Part shown: in pieces, positions 12,532 to 24,593 of the stretch
Layout of the letters: each line of letters starts with the position of its first letter
Numbering within the stretch: position 1 is the first letter of the stretch
DNA from: Amblyomma americanum
Taxonomy: Eukaryota; Arthropoda; Arachnida; Ixodida; Ixodidae
Assembly: GCF_052857255.1 (NCBI RefSeq)
Contig: NC_135504.1
Location: 136,512,929 to 136,576,928, forward strand
Reading direction: 5' to 3'
Length of the DNA stretch: 64,000 bases
Translations under genes and position numbers: made by a program
The notes under the pieces: model-generated
Told to the model about the DNA's origin: nothing
Seen by the model: only the letters and a program-made list of their open reading frames with translations
The model's database searches: none

Positions 12532-13480
12532 GCTGCTGTGCTGCTGCTGTTGTGCTGCTGCTGCTGTGCTGCTGCTGCTGCTGTGCTGCTCCTGCTGCTG
12601 TGCTGCTGCTGCTGCTGCTGTGCTGATACTGCTGCCGCTGCTGCTGTGCTGCTGCTGCTGTGCTGTTGTGCTGCTGCTACTGCTGTGCTGCTGCTGCTGT
12701 GCTGCTGCTGCTGCTCTGATGCTGCTGCTGAGCTGCTGCTGCTGTGCTGCTGCTGTTGTGCTGCTGCTGCTGCAGCTGTGCTGCTTTGCTGCTGCTGCTG
12801 CTGCTGCTGCTGTGCTGCTGCTGCTGCTGTGCTGCTGCTGCTGCTGCTGCTGCTGTGCTGCTGCTGCTGCTGTGATGCTGCTGCTGTGCTGCTGCTGCTG
12901 TTCTGCTGCTGTGGCTGTGCTGCTGCTGCTGCTGTCCTACTGCTGTGCTGCTGGTGCTGTGCTGCTGCTGCTGCGCTGCTGCTGCTGTGCTGCTGCTCCT
13001 GTGCTGCTGCTGCTGCTGCTGCTGCTCTGCTGCTGCTGCTGCTGCTGTGCTGCTGCTGCTGTGCTGCCGCTGCTGTGCTGCTGCTGCTGCTGTGCTGCTG
13101 CTACTGTGCTGCTGCTGCTGCGGCTGCTGTGCTGCTGCTGCTGTGTTGCTGCTGTGCTGTTGTGCTGCTGTTGCTGTGCTGCTGTACTGCTGCTGCTGTG
13201 GTGGTGCTGCTGCTGTGGTGCTGCTGCTGTGCTGCTGCTGTGCTGCTGCTGTGCTGCTGCTGCTGTGCTGCTGCTGCTGCTGCTGCTGCTGCCGCCGCCG
13301 CCGGCTCTGCCACTGTGCTGCTGCTCCTGCTGTGCTGCTGCTGCTGCTGTGCTGCTGTTGCTGCTGTGCTCCTGCTGTGCTGCTGCGGCTGCTGTGCTGC
13401 TGGTTCTGTGCTGCTGCTGTGCTGCTGCTGCTGTGCTGCTACTGCTGTGCTCCTGCTGCTGCTGCTGCTGCTGTGCTGCT
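10620..13480 (+). repeat. About 1.5 kb tandem duplication
   Basis: Two consecutive blocks (about 10620-12115 and 12116-13480) repeat the series GAGCCG, CAGCTGCTG, TGCGGCTG, GTT island, CTGATACTG, TGTCCTACTG, GTGGTGGTG and a GCC island ending GGCTCTGCCACTGTG. Offsets between marker pairs are 1468 (11477 and 12945), 1483 (10795 and 12278) and about 1500 at GAGCCG (10625 and 12127). The copies differ by indels of whole triplets. The first block overlaps the end of the 4.8 kb family, so the two duplication histories are overlaid. Confidence 0.8.
11809..11832 (+). repeat. Short GCC island, GGCTCTGCCACTG variant
   Basis: Four or five GCC followed by GGCTCTGCCACTGTG. This exact variant occurs near 13290, 18909 and 24398. 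At homologous places further right the end reads GCTGCAACTGTG (36018, 41319, 49255, 54527) or GCTGCCGCTGTG (38024, 51240, 56877, 59956). The three endings define three subfamilies of units. Confidence 0.85.
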
Positions 13481-13483
13481 GTG

Positions 13484-14169
13484 ATGTGCTGCTGTGCTGC
13501 TGCTGCTGCTGTGCTGCTGCTGCTGCTGTGCTTTTGCTGCTGCTGCTGTGCTGCTGCTGTGCGGCTGCTGCTGCTGCTGCGCTGCTGCTGCTGTGCTACT
13601 GCTGTGCAGCTGCTGTGCTGCTGTGCTGCTGCTGTGCTGCTGCTGTGCTGTTGTGCTGCTGCTGTGCTGCTGCTGTGCTGCTGCTGCTGTGCTGTACTGC
13701 TGCTGCGCTGCTGCTGCTGCTGTGTTGCTGCTGCTGCGCTGCTGCTGCTGTGCTGCTGCTGCTGTGCTGCTGATACTGCTGTGCTGCTCCTGCTGTGCTG
13801 CTGCTGCTGCTGTGCTGCTGCTGCTGTGTGCTGCTGCTGCTGCTGCTGTGATGCTGCTGCTGAGCTGCTGTTGCTGTACTGCTGCTGTTGTGCTGCTGCT
13901 GCTGCAGCTGTGCTGCTGTGCTGCTGCTGCTGCTGCTGTGCTGCTGTGCTGCTGCTGCTGCTGTGCTGCTGCTGCTGTGCTGCTGCTACTGCTGTGCTCC
14001 TGCTGCTGCTGTGATGCTGCTGCTGTGCTGCTGCTGTTGTTGTTGTTGAGCCGCTGCTGCTGCTGTGCTGCTGTGCAGCTGCTGCTGCTGCTGTTGCGCT
14101 GCTGCTGTGCTGCTGCTGCTGTGCTGCTGTGCTGCTGCTGCTGTGCTGCTGCTGCTGTGCTGCTGCTGC
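13484..14169 (+). repeat. Array segment with CTTTTG marker linking two duplication families
   Basis: This piece carries the rare marker GTGCTTTTGCTG (near 13531), which recurs near 19173, 24650, 38241, 41563, 51457, 54765, 57100 and 60170. It also has several single CGCTG breaks and then the GAGCCG marker (14048). It joins the 1.5 kb pair on the left to the 1513 bp pair on the right and is homologous to 19140-19400 and 24610-24900. Confidence 0.6.
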
Positions 14170-14274
14170 TGTGCTGCGGCTGCTGCTGCTGTGCTGCTGC
14201 TGCTGAGCTGCTGCCGCTGCTGTGCTGCTGCTGTGCTGCTCCTGCTGCTTTGCTGCTGCTGTGCTGCTCCTGCT

Positions 14275-14305
<31 letters not shown>

Positions 14306-14427
14306 TGCTGCTGCTTCTGCTGCTGCTGCTGTTGTGCTGCTGCTGCTGTGCTGCTCCTGCTGCTGCTGCTGTGCTGCTGCTGCTGTGCTGCTGCTGCTGC
14401 TGTTGCTGCTGTTGCTGTTTCTGCTGC

Positions 14428-14462
<35 letters not shown>

Positions 14463-15682
14463 TTGTGCTGCTGCTGCTGCTGTTGTGCTGCTGCTGCTGC
14501 TGTGCTGCTGCTGCTGCTGTGCTGCTGCTGCTGCTGTGCTACTGCTGCTGCTGTGCTGCTGCTGCTGTGCTGCTGCTGCTGCTGCTGTGCTGCTGCTGCT
14601 GTGCTGCTGCTGTTGTGCTGCTGCTGCTGTGCTGCTCTGTTGCTGTGCTGCTGCTTTTGTGCTGCTGTGCTGTGCTGCTGCTGCTGCTGTGCTGCTGCTG
14701 TGCTGCTCCCGCTGCTGCTGCTGTGCTGCTGCTGCTGTGCTGCTGCTGTGCTGCTGCTGCTCTGCTGCTACTCCTTTTGTTCTGCTGCTGCTGTTATGCT
14801 GCTGCTGCTGTGCTGCTGCTGCTGATGTGCTGCTGCTGTGAAGCTGCTGTGATGCTGCTGCTGTGCTGCTGCTATGCTGCTGCTGCTGTGCTACTGCTGC
14901 TGTGTTGCTGCTGCTGTGCTACTGCTGCTGTGCTGCTGCTGCTGTGCAGCTTCTGCTGCTGCTGTGCTGCGCTGCTGCTGTGCTGCGCTGCTGCTGCAGC
15001 TGCTGTACTGCTGCTGCTGTGCTGCAGCTGCTGCTGCTGTGCTGCTGCTGTGCTGCTGCTGTGCTGCTGCTGCTGTGCTGCTGCTGCTGCTGTTCTGCTG
15101 CTGTTCTGCTGCTGTGGCTGTGCTGCTGCTGCTGCTGTGCTGCTGCTGTGCTGCTGGTGCTGTGGTGCTGCTGCTGCTGTGCTGCTGCTGCTCTGCTGCT
15201 GCTGTGCTGCCGCTGCTGTGCTGCTGCTACTGTGCTGCTGCTGCTGCTGCTACGGCTGCTGTGCTGCTGATGCTGCTGTGCTGCTGCTGCTGCTGCTGTG
15301 CTGCTGCTGTGCTGCTGCTGCTCTGCTGCTGCGGTGCTGTTGTGCTGCTGTTGCTGTGCTGCTGTACTGCTGCTGCTGTGCTGCTGCTGTGCTGGTGCTC
15401 CTGCTGTGCTGCTGCTGCTGTGCTGCTGCTGCTGTGCTGCTGTGCTGCTGCTGCTGTTGTGCTGCTGCTGTGATGCTGCTGTGATGCTGCTGCTGTGCTG
15501 CTGCTATGCTACTGCTGCTGTGCTACTGCTGCTGTGTTGCTGCTGCTGCTGTGCTACTGCTGCTGTGCTGCTGCTGCTGCTGCTGCTGCTGCTGTGCTGC
15601 TGCTGCTGCTGTGCTGCTGCTGCTGTGCTGCTGCTGTGCTGCTGCTGCTGCGCTGCGGCTGCTGCTGCTGTGCTGCTGCTGC
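14170..15682 (+). repeat. 1513 bp unit, copy 1
   Basis: Matches 15683-17195 at a constant offset of 1513 bp. Every marker pair I compared (14222 and 15735, 14863 and 16376, 14874 and 16387, 15298 and 16811, 15495 and 17008) keeps this offset. Frame translations over 1263 bp are the same in three frames, so the copies look identical or nearly so. It contains the GTT island, the CTACTCCTTTTG marker (14768) and a TGAAGCTG variant found only in this pair. Confidence 0.92.
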
Positions 15683-15787
15683 TGTGCTGCGGCTGCTGCT
15701 GCTGTGCTGCTGCTGCTGAGCTGCTGCCGCTGCTGTGCTGCTGCTGTGCTGCTCCTGCTGCTTTGCTGCTGCTGTGCTGCTCCTGCT

Positions 15788-15818
<31 letters not shown>

Positions 15819-15940
15819 TGCTGCTGCTTCTGCTGCTGCTGCTGTTGTGCTGCTGCTGCTGTGCTGCTCCTGCTGCTGCTGCTGTGCTGCTGCTGCTGTG
15901 CTGCTGCTGCTGCTGTTGCTGCTGTTGCTGTTTCTGCTGC

Positions 15941-15975
<35 letters not shown>

Positions 15976-17195
15976 TTGTGCTGCTGCTGCTGCTGTTGTG
16001 CTGCTGCTGCTGCTGTGCTGCTGCTGCTGCTGTGCTGCTGCTGCTGCTGTGCTACTGCTGCTGCTGTGCTGCTGCTGCTGTGCTGCTGCTGCTGCTGCTG
16101 TGCTGCTGCTGCTGTGCTGCTGCTGTTGTGCTGCTGCTGCTGTGCTGCTCTGTTGCTGTGCTGCTGCTTTTGTGCTGCTGTGCTGTGCTGCTGCTGCTGC
16201 TGTGCTGCTGCTGTGCTGCTCCCGCTGCTGCTGCTGTGCTGCTGCTGCTGTGCTGCTGCTGTGCTGCTGCTGCTCTGCTGCTACTCCTTTTGTTCTGCTG
16301 CTGCTGTTATGCTGCTGCTGCTGTGCTGCTGCTGCTGATGTGCTGCTGCTGTGAAGCTGCTGTGATGCTGCTGCTGTGCTGCTGCTATGCTGCTGCTGCT
16401 GTGCTACTGCTGCTGTGTTGCTGCTGCTGTGCTACTGCTGCTGTGCTGCTGCTGCTGTGCAGCTTCTGCTGCTGCTGTGCTGCGCTGCTGCTGTGCTGCG
16501 CTGCTGCTGCAGCTGCTGTACTGCTGCTGCTGTGCTGCAGCTGCTGCTGCTGTGCTGCTGCTGTGCTGCTGCTGTGCTGCTGCTGCTGTGCTGCTGCTGC
16601 TGCTGTTCTGCTGCTGTTCTGCTGCTGTGGCTGTGCTGCTGCTGCTGCTGTGCTGCTGCTGTGCTGCTGGTGCTGTGGTGCTGCTGCTGCTGTGCTGCTG
16701 CTGCTCTGCTGCTGCTGTGCTGCCGCTGCTGTGCTGCTGCTACTGTGCTGCTGCTGCTGCTGCTACGGCTGCTGTGCTGCTGATGCTGCTGTGCTGCTGC
16801 TGCTGCTGCTGTGCTGCTGCTGTGCTGCTGCTGCTCTGCTGCTGCGGTGCTGTTGTGCTGCTGTTGCTGTGCTGCTGTACTGCTGCTGCTGTGCTGCTGC
16901 TGTGCTGGTGCTCCTGCTGTGCTGCTGCTGCTGTGCTGCTGCTGCTGTGCTGCTGTGCTGCTGCTGCTGTTGTGCTGCTGCTGTGATGCTGCTGTGATGC
17001 TGCTGCTGTGCTGCTGCTATGCTACTGCTGCTGTGCTACTGCTGCTGTGTTGCTGCTGCTGCTGTGCTACTGCTGCTGTGCTGCTGCTGCTGCTGCTGCT
17101 GCTGCTGTGCTGCTGCTGCTGCTGTGCTGCTGCTGCTGTGCTGCTGCTGTGCTGCTGCTGCTGCGCTGCGGCTGCTGCTGCTGTGCTGCTGCTGC
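15683..17195 (+). repeat. 1513 bp unit, copy 2
   Basis: Direct tandem copy of the preceding 1513 bp with no drift in offset from end to end. This is the least diverged duplication in the window. It is either very recent or an assembly duplication. After 17195 the sequence rejoins the 4.8 kb family (GTT/TTA island near 17263). Confidence 0.92.
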
Positions 17196-17969
17196 TGAGC
17201 TGCTGCTGCTGCTGTGCTGCTGCTGTTGTGCTGATGTGCTGCTGCTGCTGCTTTGCTGCTCTTGTTGCTGTTGTTGTTGTTATTGTTGTTGTTGTTCTTG
17301 TGCTGCTGCTTCTGCTGCTGCTGTTGTGCTGCTGCTGCTGCTGCTGTGCTGCTGCTGCTGTGCTGCTCCTGTGCTGCTCCTGCTGCTGTTGCTGTGCTGC
17401 TGATTTGCTGCTGCTGCTGATGTGCTGCTGCTGCTGCTGCTGCTGTGCTGCTGCTGCTGAGCTGCTGCTGCTGTACTGCTGCTGCTGCTGCTGCTGTGCT
17501 GCTGATACTGCTGTGCTGCTGCTGCTGTGCTGCTGCTGCTGTGTGCTGCTGCTGCTGCTGTGATGCTGCTGCTGAGCTGCTGTTGCTGTACTGCTGCTGT
17601 TGTGCTGCTGCTGCTGCAGCTGTGCTGCTGTGCTGCTGCTGCTGCTGTGCTGCTGCTGTGCTGCTGCTGTGCTGCTGCTGTGCTGCTGCTACTGCTGTGC
17701 TGCTGCTGCTGCTGCTGTGATGCTGCTGCTGTGCTGCTGCTGTTGTTGTTGTTGAGCCGCTACTGCTGCTGTGCTGCTGTGCAGCTGCTGCTGCTGCTGT
17801 TGCGCTGCTGCTGTGCTGCTGCTGCTGTGCTGCTGCTGCTGTGCTGCTGCTGCTGTGCTGCTGCTGCTGTGTTGCGGCTGCTGCTGCTGTGCTGCTGCTG
17901 AGCTGCTGCCGCTGCTGTGCTGCTGCTGTGCTGCTCCTGCTGCTTTGCTGCTGCTGTGCTGCTCCTGCT

Positions 17970-18000
<31 letters not shown>

Positions 18001-18429
18001 TTGTGCTGCTGCTTCTGCTGCTGCTGCTGTTGTGCTGCTGCTGCTGTGCTGCTCCTGCTGCTGCTGCTGTGCTGCTGCTGCTGTGCTGCTGCTGCTGCTA
18101 TGCTGCTGCTGTGCTGCTGCTGCTGTGCTGCTGCTGCTGCTGCTGTACTGCTGCTGCTGCTGTGGTGCTGCTGCTGTGCTGCTGCTGCTGTGCTGCTGCT
18201 GCTGCTGTGCTGCTCCTGCTGCTGTGCTGCTGCTGCTGCTGCTGCTGTGCTGCTGCTGCTGTGCTGATACTGCTGCCGCTGCTGCTGTGCTGCTGCTGCT
18301 GTGCTGTTGTGCTGCTGCTACTGCTGTGCTGCTGCTGCTGTGCTGCTGCTGCTGCTGCTGTGATGCTGCTGCTGAGCTGCTGCTGCTGTGCTGCTGCTGT
18401 TGTGCTGCTGCTGCTGCAGCTGTGCTGCT
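17196..18429 (+). repeat. Array segment resembling the 4.8 kb and 1.5 kb families
   Basis: The order of markers is the GTT/TTA island (about 17263-17306), TGATACTG, the GAGCCG marker (17754, here followed by CTACTG), the GTT-GCTGCT-GTT island (about 17968-18003), then CTGATACTGCTGCCG. This follows the layout of 1400-2450 and 10060-11200, with several whole-triplet indels. Confidence 0.6.
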
Positions 18430-19076
18430 GTGCTGCTGCTGCTGCTGCTGCTGCTGCTGTGCTGCTGCTGCTGCTGTGCTCCTGCTGCTGCTGCTGCTGC
18501 TGTGCTGCTGCTGCTGCTGTGATGCTGCTGCTGTGCTGCTGCTGCTGTTGTTCTGCTGCTGTGGCTGTGCTGCTGCTGCTGCTGTCCTACTGCTGTGCTG
18601 CTGGTGCTGTGCTGCTGCTGCTGTGCTGCTGCTCCTGTGCTGCTGCTCCTGTGCTGCTGCTGCTGCTGCTGCTGCTGTGCTGCTGCTGCTGTGCTGCCGC
18701 TGCTGTGCTGCTGCTGCTGCTGTGCTGCTGCTACTGTGCTGCTGCTGCTGCGGCTGCTGTGCTGCTGCTGCTGTGCTGCTGCTGTGCTGTTGTGCTGCTG
18801 TTGCTGTGCTGCTGTACTGCTGCTGCTGTGGTGGTGCTGCTGCTGTGGTGCTGCTGCTGTGCTGCTGCTGTGCTGCTGCTGCTGTGCTGCTGCTGCTGTG
18901 CTGCTGCTGCTGCTGCTGCCGCCGCCGCCGGCTCTGCCACTGTGCTGCTGCTCCTGCTGTGCTGCTGCTGCTGCTGTGCTGCTGTTGCTGCTGTGCTCCT
19001 GCTGTGCTGCTGCGGCTGCTGTGCTGCTGGTTCTGTGCTGCTGCTGTGCTGCTGCTGCTGTGCTGCTACTGCTGTG

Positions 19077-19116
<40 letters not shown>

Positions 19117-19519
19117 GCTGCTGTGATGTGCTGCTGTGCTGCTGCTGCTGCTGTGCTGCTGCTGCTGCTGTGCTTTTGCTGCTGCTGCTGTGCTGCTGCT
19201 GCTGTGCGGCTGCTGCTGCTGCTGCGCTGCTGCTGCTGTGCTACTGCTGTGCAGCTGCTGTGCTGCTGTGCTGCTGCTGTGCTGCTGCTGTGCTGTTGTG
19301 CTGCTGCTGTGCTGCTGCTGTGCTGCTGCTGCTGTGCTGTACTGCTGCTGCGCTGCTGCTGCTGCTGTGTTGCTGCTGCTGCGCTGCTGCTGTTGTGCTG
19401 CTGCTGCTGTGATGCTGCTGCTGCTGTGCTGCTGCTGCTGGGCTGCTGCTGCTGTGCTGCTGCTGTGCTGCTGCGCTGCTGCTGCTGCTGCTGTGCTGCT
19501 GCTGCTGTTGCTGCTGCTG

Positions 19520-19520
<1 letters not shown>

Positions 19521-19600
<80 letters not shown>
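19521..19600 (+). repeat. Pure GTT run, about 27 units
   Basis: About 80 bases of uninterrupted GTT preceded by GCTGCTGTGTTG and followed by GTGCTG. It is the longest GTT class, shared with 25023-25105, and lies at the homologous place in the 5.5 kb unit. Confidence 0.95.
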
Positions 19601-21171
19601 GCTGCTGCTGCTGCTCCTGCTACTGTGCTGCTGCTGTGCTGCTGCTGCTGCTGCTGCTGTGCTGCTGCTGCTGTGCTGCTGTGCTGCTGATGCTGCTGAG
19701 CTGCTGCTGCTGTGCTGCTGCTGTTGTGCTGCTGCTGTGCTGCTGTGCTGCGGCTGTGCCGCTGCTGCTGTTGTTGTTCTTGAGCCGCTGCTGCTGCTGT
19801 GCTGCTGCTGCTGTGCTGCTGCTGTGCTGCTGTGCTGCTGCTGTGCTGCTGCTGTGCTGCTGTGCTGCTGCTGCCGTGCTGCTGCTGTGCTGCTGCAGCT
19901 GCTGTGCTGCGGCTGCTGCTGCTGTGTTGCTGCTGCTGCTGAGCTGCTGCTGCTGCTGTGCTGCTGCTGTTGTGCTGATGTGCTGCTGCTGTGCTGCTGC
20001 TGTGCTGCTGCTGCTGTGCTGCTGCTTTGCTGCTGCTGTCCTGCTGTGCTGCTCTTGCTGTTGTTGTTGTTGTTATTGTTGTTGTTGTTCTTGTGCTGCT
20101 GCTTCTGCTGCTGCTGTTGTGCTGCTGCTGCTGCTGCTGCTGTGCTGCTGCTGCTGCTGCTGTGCTGCTCCTGCTGCTGCTGCTGCTGTGCTGCTGATGT
20201 GCTGCTGCTGCTGTGCTGCTGATGTGCTGCTGCTGCTGTGCTGATGCTGCTGAGCTGCTGCTGCTGTACTGCTGCTGCTGCTGCTGCTGTGCTGCTGATA
20301 CTGCTGTGCTGCTGCTGCTGTGCTGCTGCTGCTGTGTGCTGCTGCTGCTGTGATGCTGCTGCTGAGCTGCTGTTGCTGTACTGCTGCTGTTGTGCTGCTG
20401 CTGCTGCAGCTGTGCTGTTGTGCTGCTGCTGCTGCTGCTGTGCTGCTGCTGCTGTGCTGCTGCTGCTGCTGCTGTGCTGCTGCTACTGCATTGCTGCTGC
20501 TGCTGCTGCTGTTGTTGTTGTTGAGCCGCTGCTGCTGCTGTGCTGCTGTGCAGCTGCTGCTGCTGTTGTTGTGCTGCTGCTGCTGTGCTGCTGCTGCTGC
20601 TGTGCTGCTGCTGCTGAGCTGCTTCTGCTGTGCTGCTGCTGTGTTGCTGCTGCTGTGCTGCTGTGCTGCTGCTGTGCTGCGGCTGCTGCTGCTGTGCTGC
20701 TGCTGCTGAGCTGCTGCCGCTGCTGTGCTGCTGCTGTGCTGCTCCTGCTACTTTGCTGCTGCTGTGCTGCTCCTACTGTTGTTGTTGTTGTTGCTGTTGT
20801 TTTTGTTGTTGTGCTGCTGCTTCTGCTGCTGCTGCTGTTGTGCTGCTGCTGCTGTGCTGCTCCTGTGCTGCTCCTGCTGCTGCTGCTGTGCTGCTGCCGT
20901 GCTGGTGCTGTTGTGCTGCTGCAGCTGCTGCTGTGTTGGTGCTGCTCCTGTGCTGCTGCTGCTGTGCTGCTGCTGCTAGTGCTGCTGCTGTGCTGCTGCT
21001 GCTGTGCTGCTGCTGCTGCCGCCGCCGCCGCCGCCGCTGCTGCAGCTGTGCTGCTGTGATGTGCTGCTGCTGCTGTGTTGCTGCTGCTCTTGTGCTGCTG
21101 CTGCTGTGCTGCTGCTGCTGTGCTGCTGCTGCTAGTGCTGCTGCTGTGCTGCTGCTGCTGTGCTGCTGCTG

Positions 21172-21244
21172 CTGCCGCCGCCGCCGCTGCCGCTGCCGCC
21201 GCCGCCGCCGCTGCTCCCGCCACTGCTGCCGCCGCTGCCGCTGC
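21172..21244 (+). repeat. GCC-rich island (long class)
   Basis: GCC triplets with a few GCT, then GCTCCCGCCACTGCTGCC. Members of this class lie near 26716, 30326, 32358, 33642, 34865, 38899, 40088, 43559, 45590, 46873, 48065, 52110, 53298 and 58813. In the 34865, 40088, 48065 and 53298 members the CCC has become TCC (GCTTCCGCC). The 32358, 34865, 40088, 45590, 48065 and 53298 members share an extra frame break, GCCGCCTGCCG. The complementary strand is (GGC)n, which can stack into structured DNA or RNA. Confidence 0.85.
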
Positions 21245-21566
21245 TGTGCTGCTGCTGTGCTGCTGCTGCTGCTGCTGTGCTGCGCTGCTGCTGTGCTGCT
21301 GCTGCTGCTGTGCTGCTGTGCTGCTGTGATGTGCTGATGTGCTGCTGCTGCTGCTGTATTGCTCCTGCTGCTGTGCTGCTGCTGCTGTGCTGCTGCTGCT
21401 GTGCTGCTGCTGCTGTGCTGTTGCTGCTGCTGTGCTGCTGCTGCTGTGCTTCTGCTGCTGCTGTTCTGCTGCTGCTGTGCTGCTGCTGCGCTGCTGCTGC
21501 TGTGCTGCTGCTGTGCTGCTCCTGCTGTGCTGCTGCTGCTGCTGTTGCTGCTGTTGCTGTTTCTGC

Positions 21567-21601
<35 letters not shown>

Positions 21602-24024
21602 TTGTGCTGCTGCTGCTGCTGTGCTGCTGCTGCTGTGCTGCTGCTGCTGCTGTGCTGCTGCTGCTGCTGTGCTGCTGCTGCTGCTGTGCTGCTGCTGCTG
21701 CTGTGCTGCTGCTGCTGCTGTGCTGCTGCTGTTGTGCTGCTGCTGCTGTTGTGCTGCTGCTGCTGTGCTGCTCTGTTGCTGTGCTGCTGCTTCTGTGCTG
21801 CTGTTGCTGTGCTGCTGCTGCTGCTGCTGTGCTGCTGCTGCTGTGCTGCTGCTGCTGTGCTGCTGCTGCTGTGCTGCTGCTGCTCCCGCTGCTGCTGCTG
21901 TGCTGCTGCTGCTGCTGTGCTGCTGCTGTGCTGCTGCTGCTCTGCTGCTACTCCTTTTGTTCTGCTGCTGCTGTTATGCTGCTGCTGCTGTGCTGCTGCT
22001 GCTGATGTGCTGCTGCTGTGCTGCTGCTGTGATGCTGCTGCTGTGCTGCTGCTATGCTGCTGCTGCTGTGCTATTGCTGCTGTGTTGCTGCTGCTGCTGT
22101 GCTACTGCTGCTGTGCTGCTGCTGCTGTGCTGCTGCTGCTGTGCAGCTTCTGCTGCTGCTGTGCTGCGCTGCTGCTGCAGCTGCTGTACTGCTGCTGCTG
22201 TGCTGCAGCTGCTGCTGCTGTGCTGCTGCTGTGCTGCTGCTGTGCTGCTGCTGTGCTGCTGCTGTTCTGCTGCTGTGGCTGTGCTGCTGCTGCTGTGCTG
22301 CTGCTGTGCTGCTGGTGCTGTGCTGCTGCTGCTGCTGTGCTGCTGCTGCTCTGCTGCTGCTGCTGTGCTGCTGCTGCTGTGCTGCTGCTGCTGTGCTGCC
22401 GCTGCTGTGCTGCTGCTGCTGCTACTGTGCTGCTGCTGCTGCTGCTGCTACGGCTGCTGTGCTGCTGATGCTGCTGTGCTGCTGCTGCTGTGCTGCTGCT
22501 GTGCTGCTGCTGCTCTGCTGCTGCGGTGCTGTTGTGCTGCTGTTGCTGTGCTGCTGTACTGCTGCTGCTGTGCTGCTGCTGTGCTGGTGCTCCTGCTGTG
22601 CTGCTGCTGCTGTGCTGCTGCTGCTGTGCTGCTGTGCTGCTGCTGCTGCTGTTGTGCTGCTGCTGTGATGCTGCTGTGATGCTGCTGCTGTGCTGCTGCT
22701 ATGCTGCTGCTGCTGTGCTACTGCTGCTGTGTTGCTGCTGCTGCTATGCTGCTGCTGCTGTGCTACTGCTGCTGTGTTGCTGCTGCTGCTGTGCTACTGC
22801 TGCTGTGCTGCCGCTGCTGTGCTGCTGCTGTGCTGCGCTGCTGCTGTGCTGCGCTGCTGCTGCAGCTGCTGTACTGCTGCTGCTGTGCTGCAGCTGCTGC
22901 TGTGCTGCTGCTGTGCTGCTGCTGCTGCTGTGCTGCTGCTGCTGTGCTGCCGCTCCTGTGCTGCTGTGCTGCTGCTGCTGCTACTGTGCTGCTGCTGCTG
23001 CTGCTGCTGCTACGGCTGCTGTGCTGCCGATGCTGCTGTGCTGCTGCTGCTGTGCTGCTGCTGTGCTGCTGCTGCTCTGCTGCTGCTGTGCTGTTGTGCT
23101 GCTGTTGCTGTGCTGCTGTACTGCTGCTGCTGTGCTGGTGCTGCTGCTGTGCTGCTGCTGCTGTGCTGCTGTGCTGCTGCTGCTGTTGTGCTGCTGCTGT
23201 GATGCTGCTGTGATGCTGCTGCTGTGCTGCTGCTATGCTGCTGCTGCTGTGCTACTGCTGCTGTGTTGCTGCTACTGCTGTGCTACTGCTGCTGTGCTGC
23301 TGCTGTTGTGCTGCGCTGCTGCTGTGCTGCGCTGCTGCTGCAGCTGCTGTACTGCTGCTGCTGTGCTGCAGCTGCTGCTGCTGTGCTGCTGCTGCTGCTG
23401 CTGTGCTGCTGCTGTGCTGCTGCTGCTGTGCTGCTGCTGTGCTGCTGCTGCTGTGCTGCTGCTGCTGCTGCTGTTCTGCTGCTGTAGCTGTGCTGCTGCT
23501 GCTGCTGTGCTGCTGCTGTGCTGCTGGTGCTGTGCTGCTGCTGTGCTGCTGCTGCTCTGCTGCTGCTGTGCTGCTGCTGCTGTGCTGCTGCTGCTGTGCT
23601 GCTGTTGCTGTGCTGATGTGCTGCTGCTGTGCTGCTGCTGTGCTGCTGCTGCTGTGCTGCTGCTGCTGTGCTGCTGCTGCTGCTTTGCTGCTGCTGTGCT
23701 GCTCTTGCTGTTGTTGTTGTTGTTATTGTTGTTGTTGTTCTTGTGCTGCTGCTTCTGCTGCTGCTGTTGTGCTGCTGCTGCTGCTGTGCTGCTGCTGCTG
23801 TGCTGCTCCTGCTGCTGCTGCTGTGCTGCTGATGTGCTGCTGCTGCTGCTGTGCTGCTGATGTGCTGCTGCTGCTGCTGTGCTGCTGCTGCTGTGCTGCT
23901 GCTGCTGCTGTGCTGCTGCTGCTGTGTGCTGCTGCTGCTGTGATGCTGCTGCTGAGCTGCTGTTGCTGTACTGCTGCTGTTGTGCTGCTGCTGCTGCAGC
24001 TGTGCTGCTTTGCTGCTGCTGCTT

Positions 24025-24556
24025 CTGTGCTGCTGCTGCTGTTGTTCTGCTGCTGTGGCTGTGCTGCTGCTGCTGCTGTCCTACTGCTGTGCTGCTGCTG
24101 CTGTGCTGCTGCTGCTGTGCTGCTGCTCCTGTGCTGCTGCTGCTGCTGCTGCTGCTGTGCTGCTGCTGCTGTGCTGCCGCTGCTGTGCTGCTGCTGCTGC
24201 TGTGCTGCTGCTACTGTGCTGCTGCTGCTGCGGCTGCTGTGCTGCTGCTGCTGTGCTGCTGCTGTGCTGTTGTGCTGCTGTTGCTGTGCTGCTGTACTGC
24301 TGCTGCTGTGGTGGTGCTGCTGCTGTGGTGCTGCTGCTGTGCTGCTGCTGTGCTGCTGCTGCTGTGCTGCTGCTGCTGTGCTGCTCCTGCTGCTGCTGCC
24401 GCCGCCGCCGGCTCTGCCACTGTGCTGCTGCTCCTGCTGTGCTGCTGCTGCTGCTGTGCTGCTGTTGCTGCTGTGCTCCTGCTGTGCTGCTGCGGCTGCT
24501 GTGCTGCTGGTTCTGTGCTGCTGCTGTGCTGCTGCTGCTGTGCTGCTACTGCTGTG

Positions 24557-24593
<37 letters not shown>

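Larger units (their letters stand above)
18430..24024 (+). repeat. Higher-order unit of about 5.5 kb, copy 1
   Basis: Collinear with 24025-29355. Example pairs are 18909 and 24398 (GCC island ending GGCTCTGCCACTGTG), 19136 and 24613, 20238 and 25738, 21339 and 26882, 22054 and 27603, 23224 and 28770. Offsets drift only between 5468 and 5549. It contains a long pure GTT run (19521-19600), a GTT/TTA island (20055), two GCC-rich islands (about 21019-21036 and 21172-21244), a CTACTCCTTTTG marker (21948) and another GTT/TTA island (23703). Confidence 0.88.

Noticed and set aside
10795..13773. 992-codon + strand open frame
   Set aside because: It is only Leu/Cys/Ala/Val with a few variants, it cycles through residues because of the TG breaks, and equally long frames overlap it in other phases. 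It is a property of the repeat.
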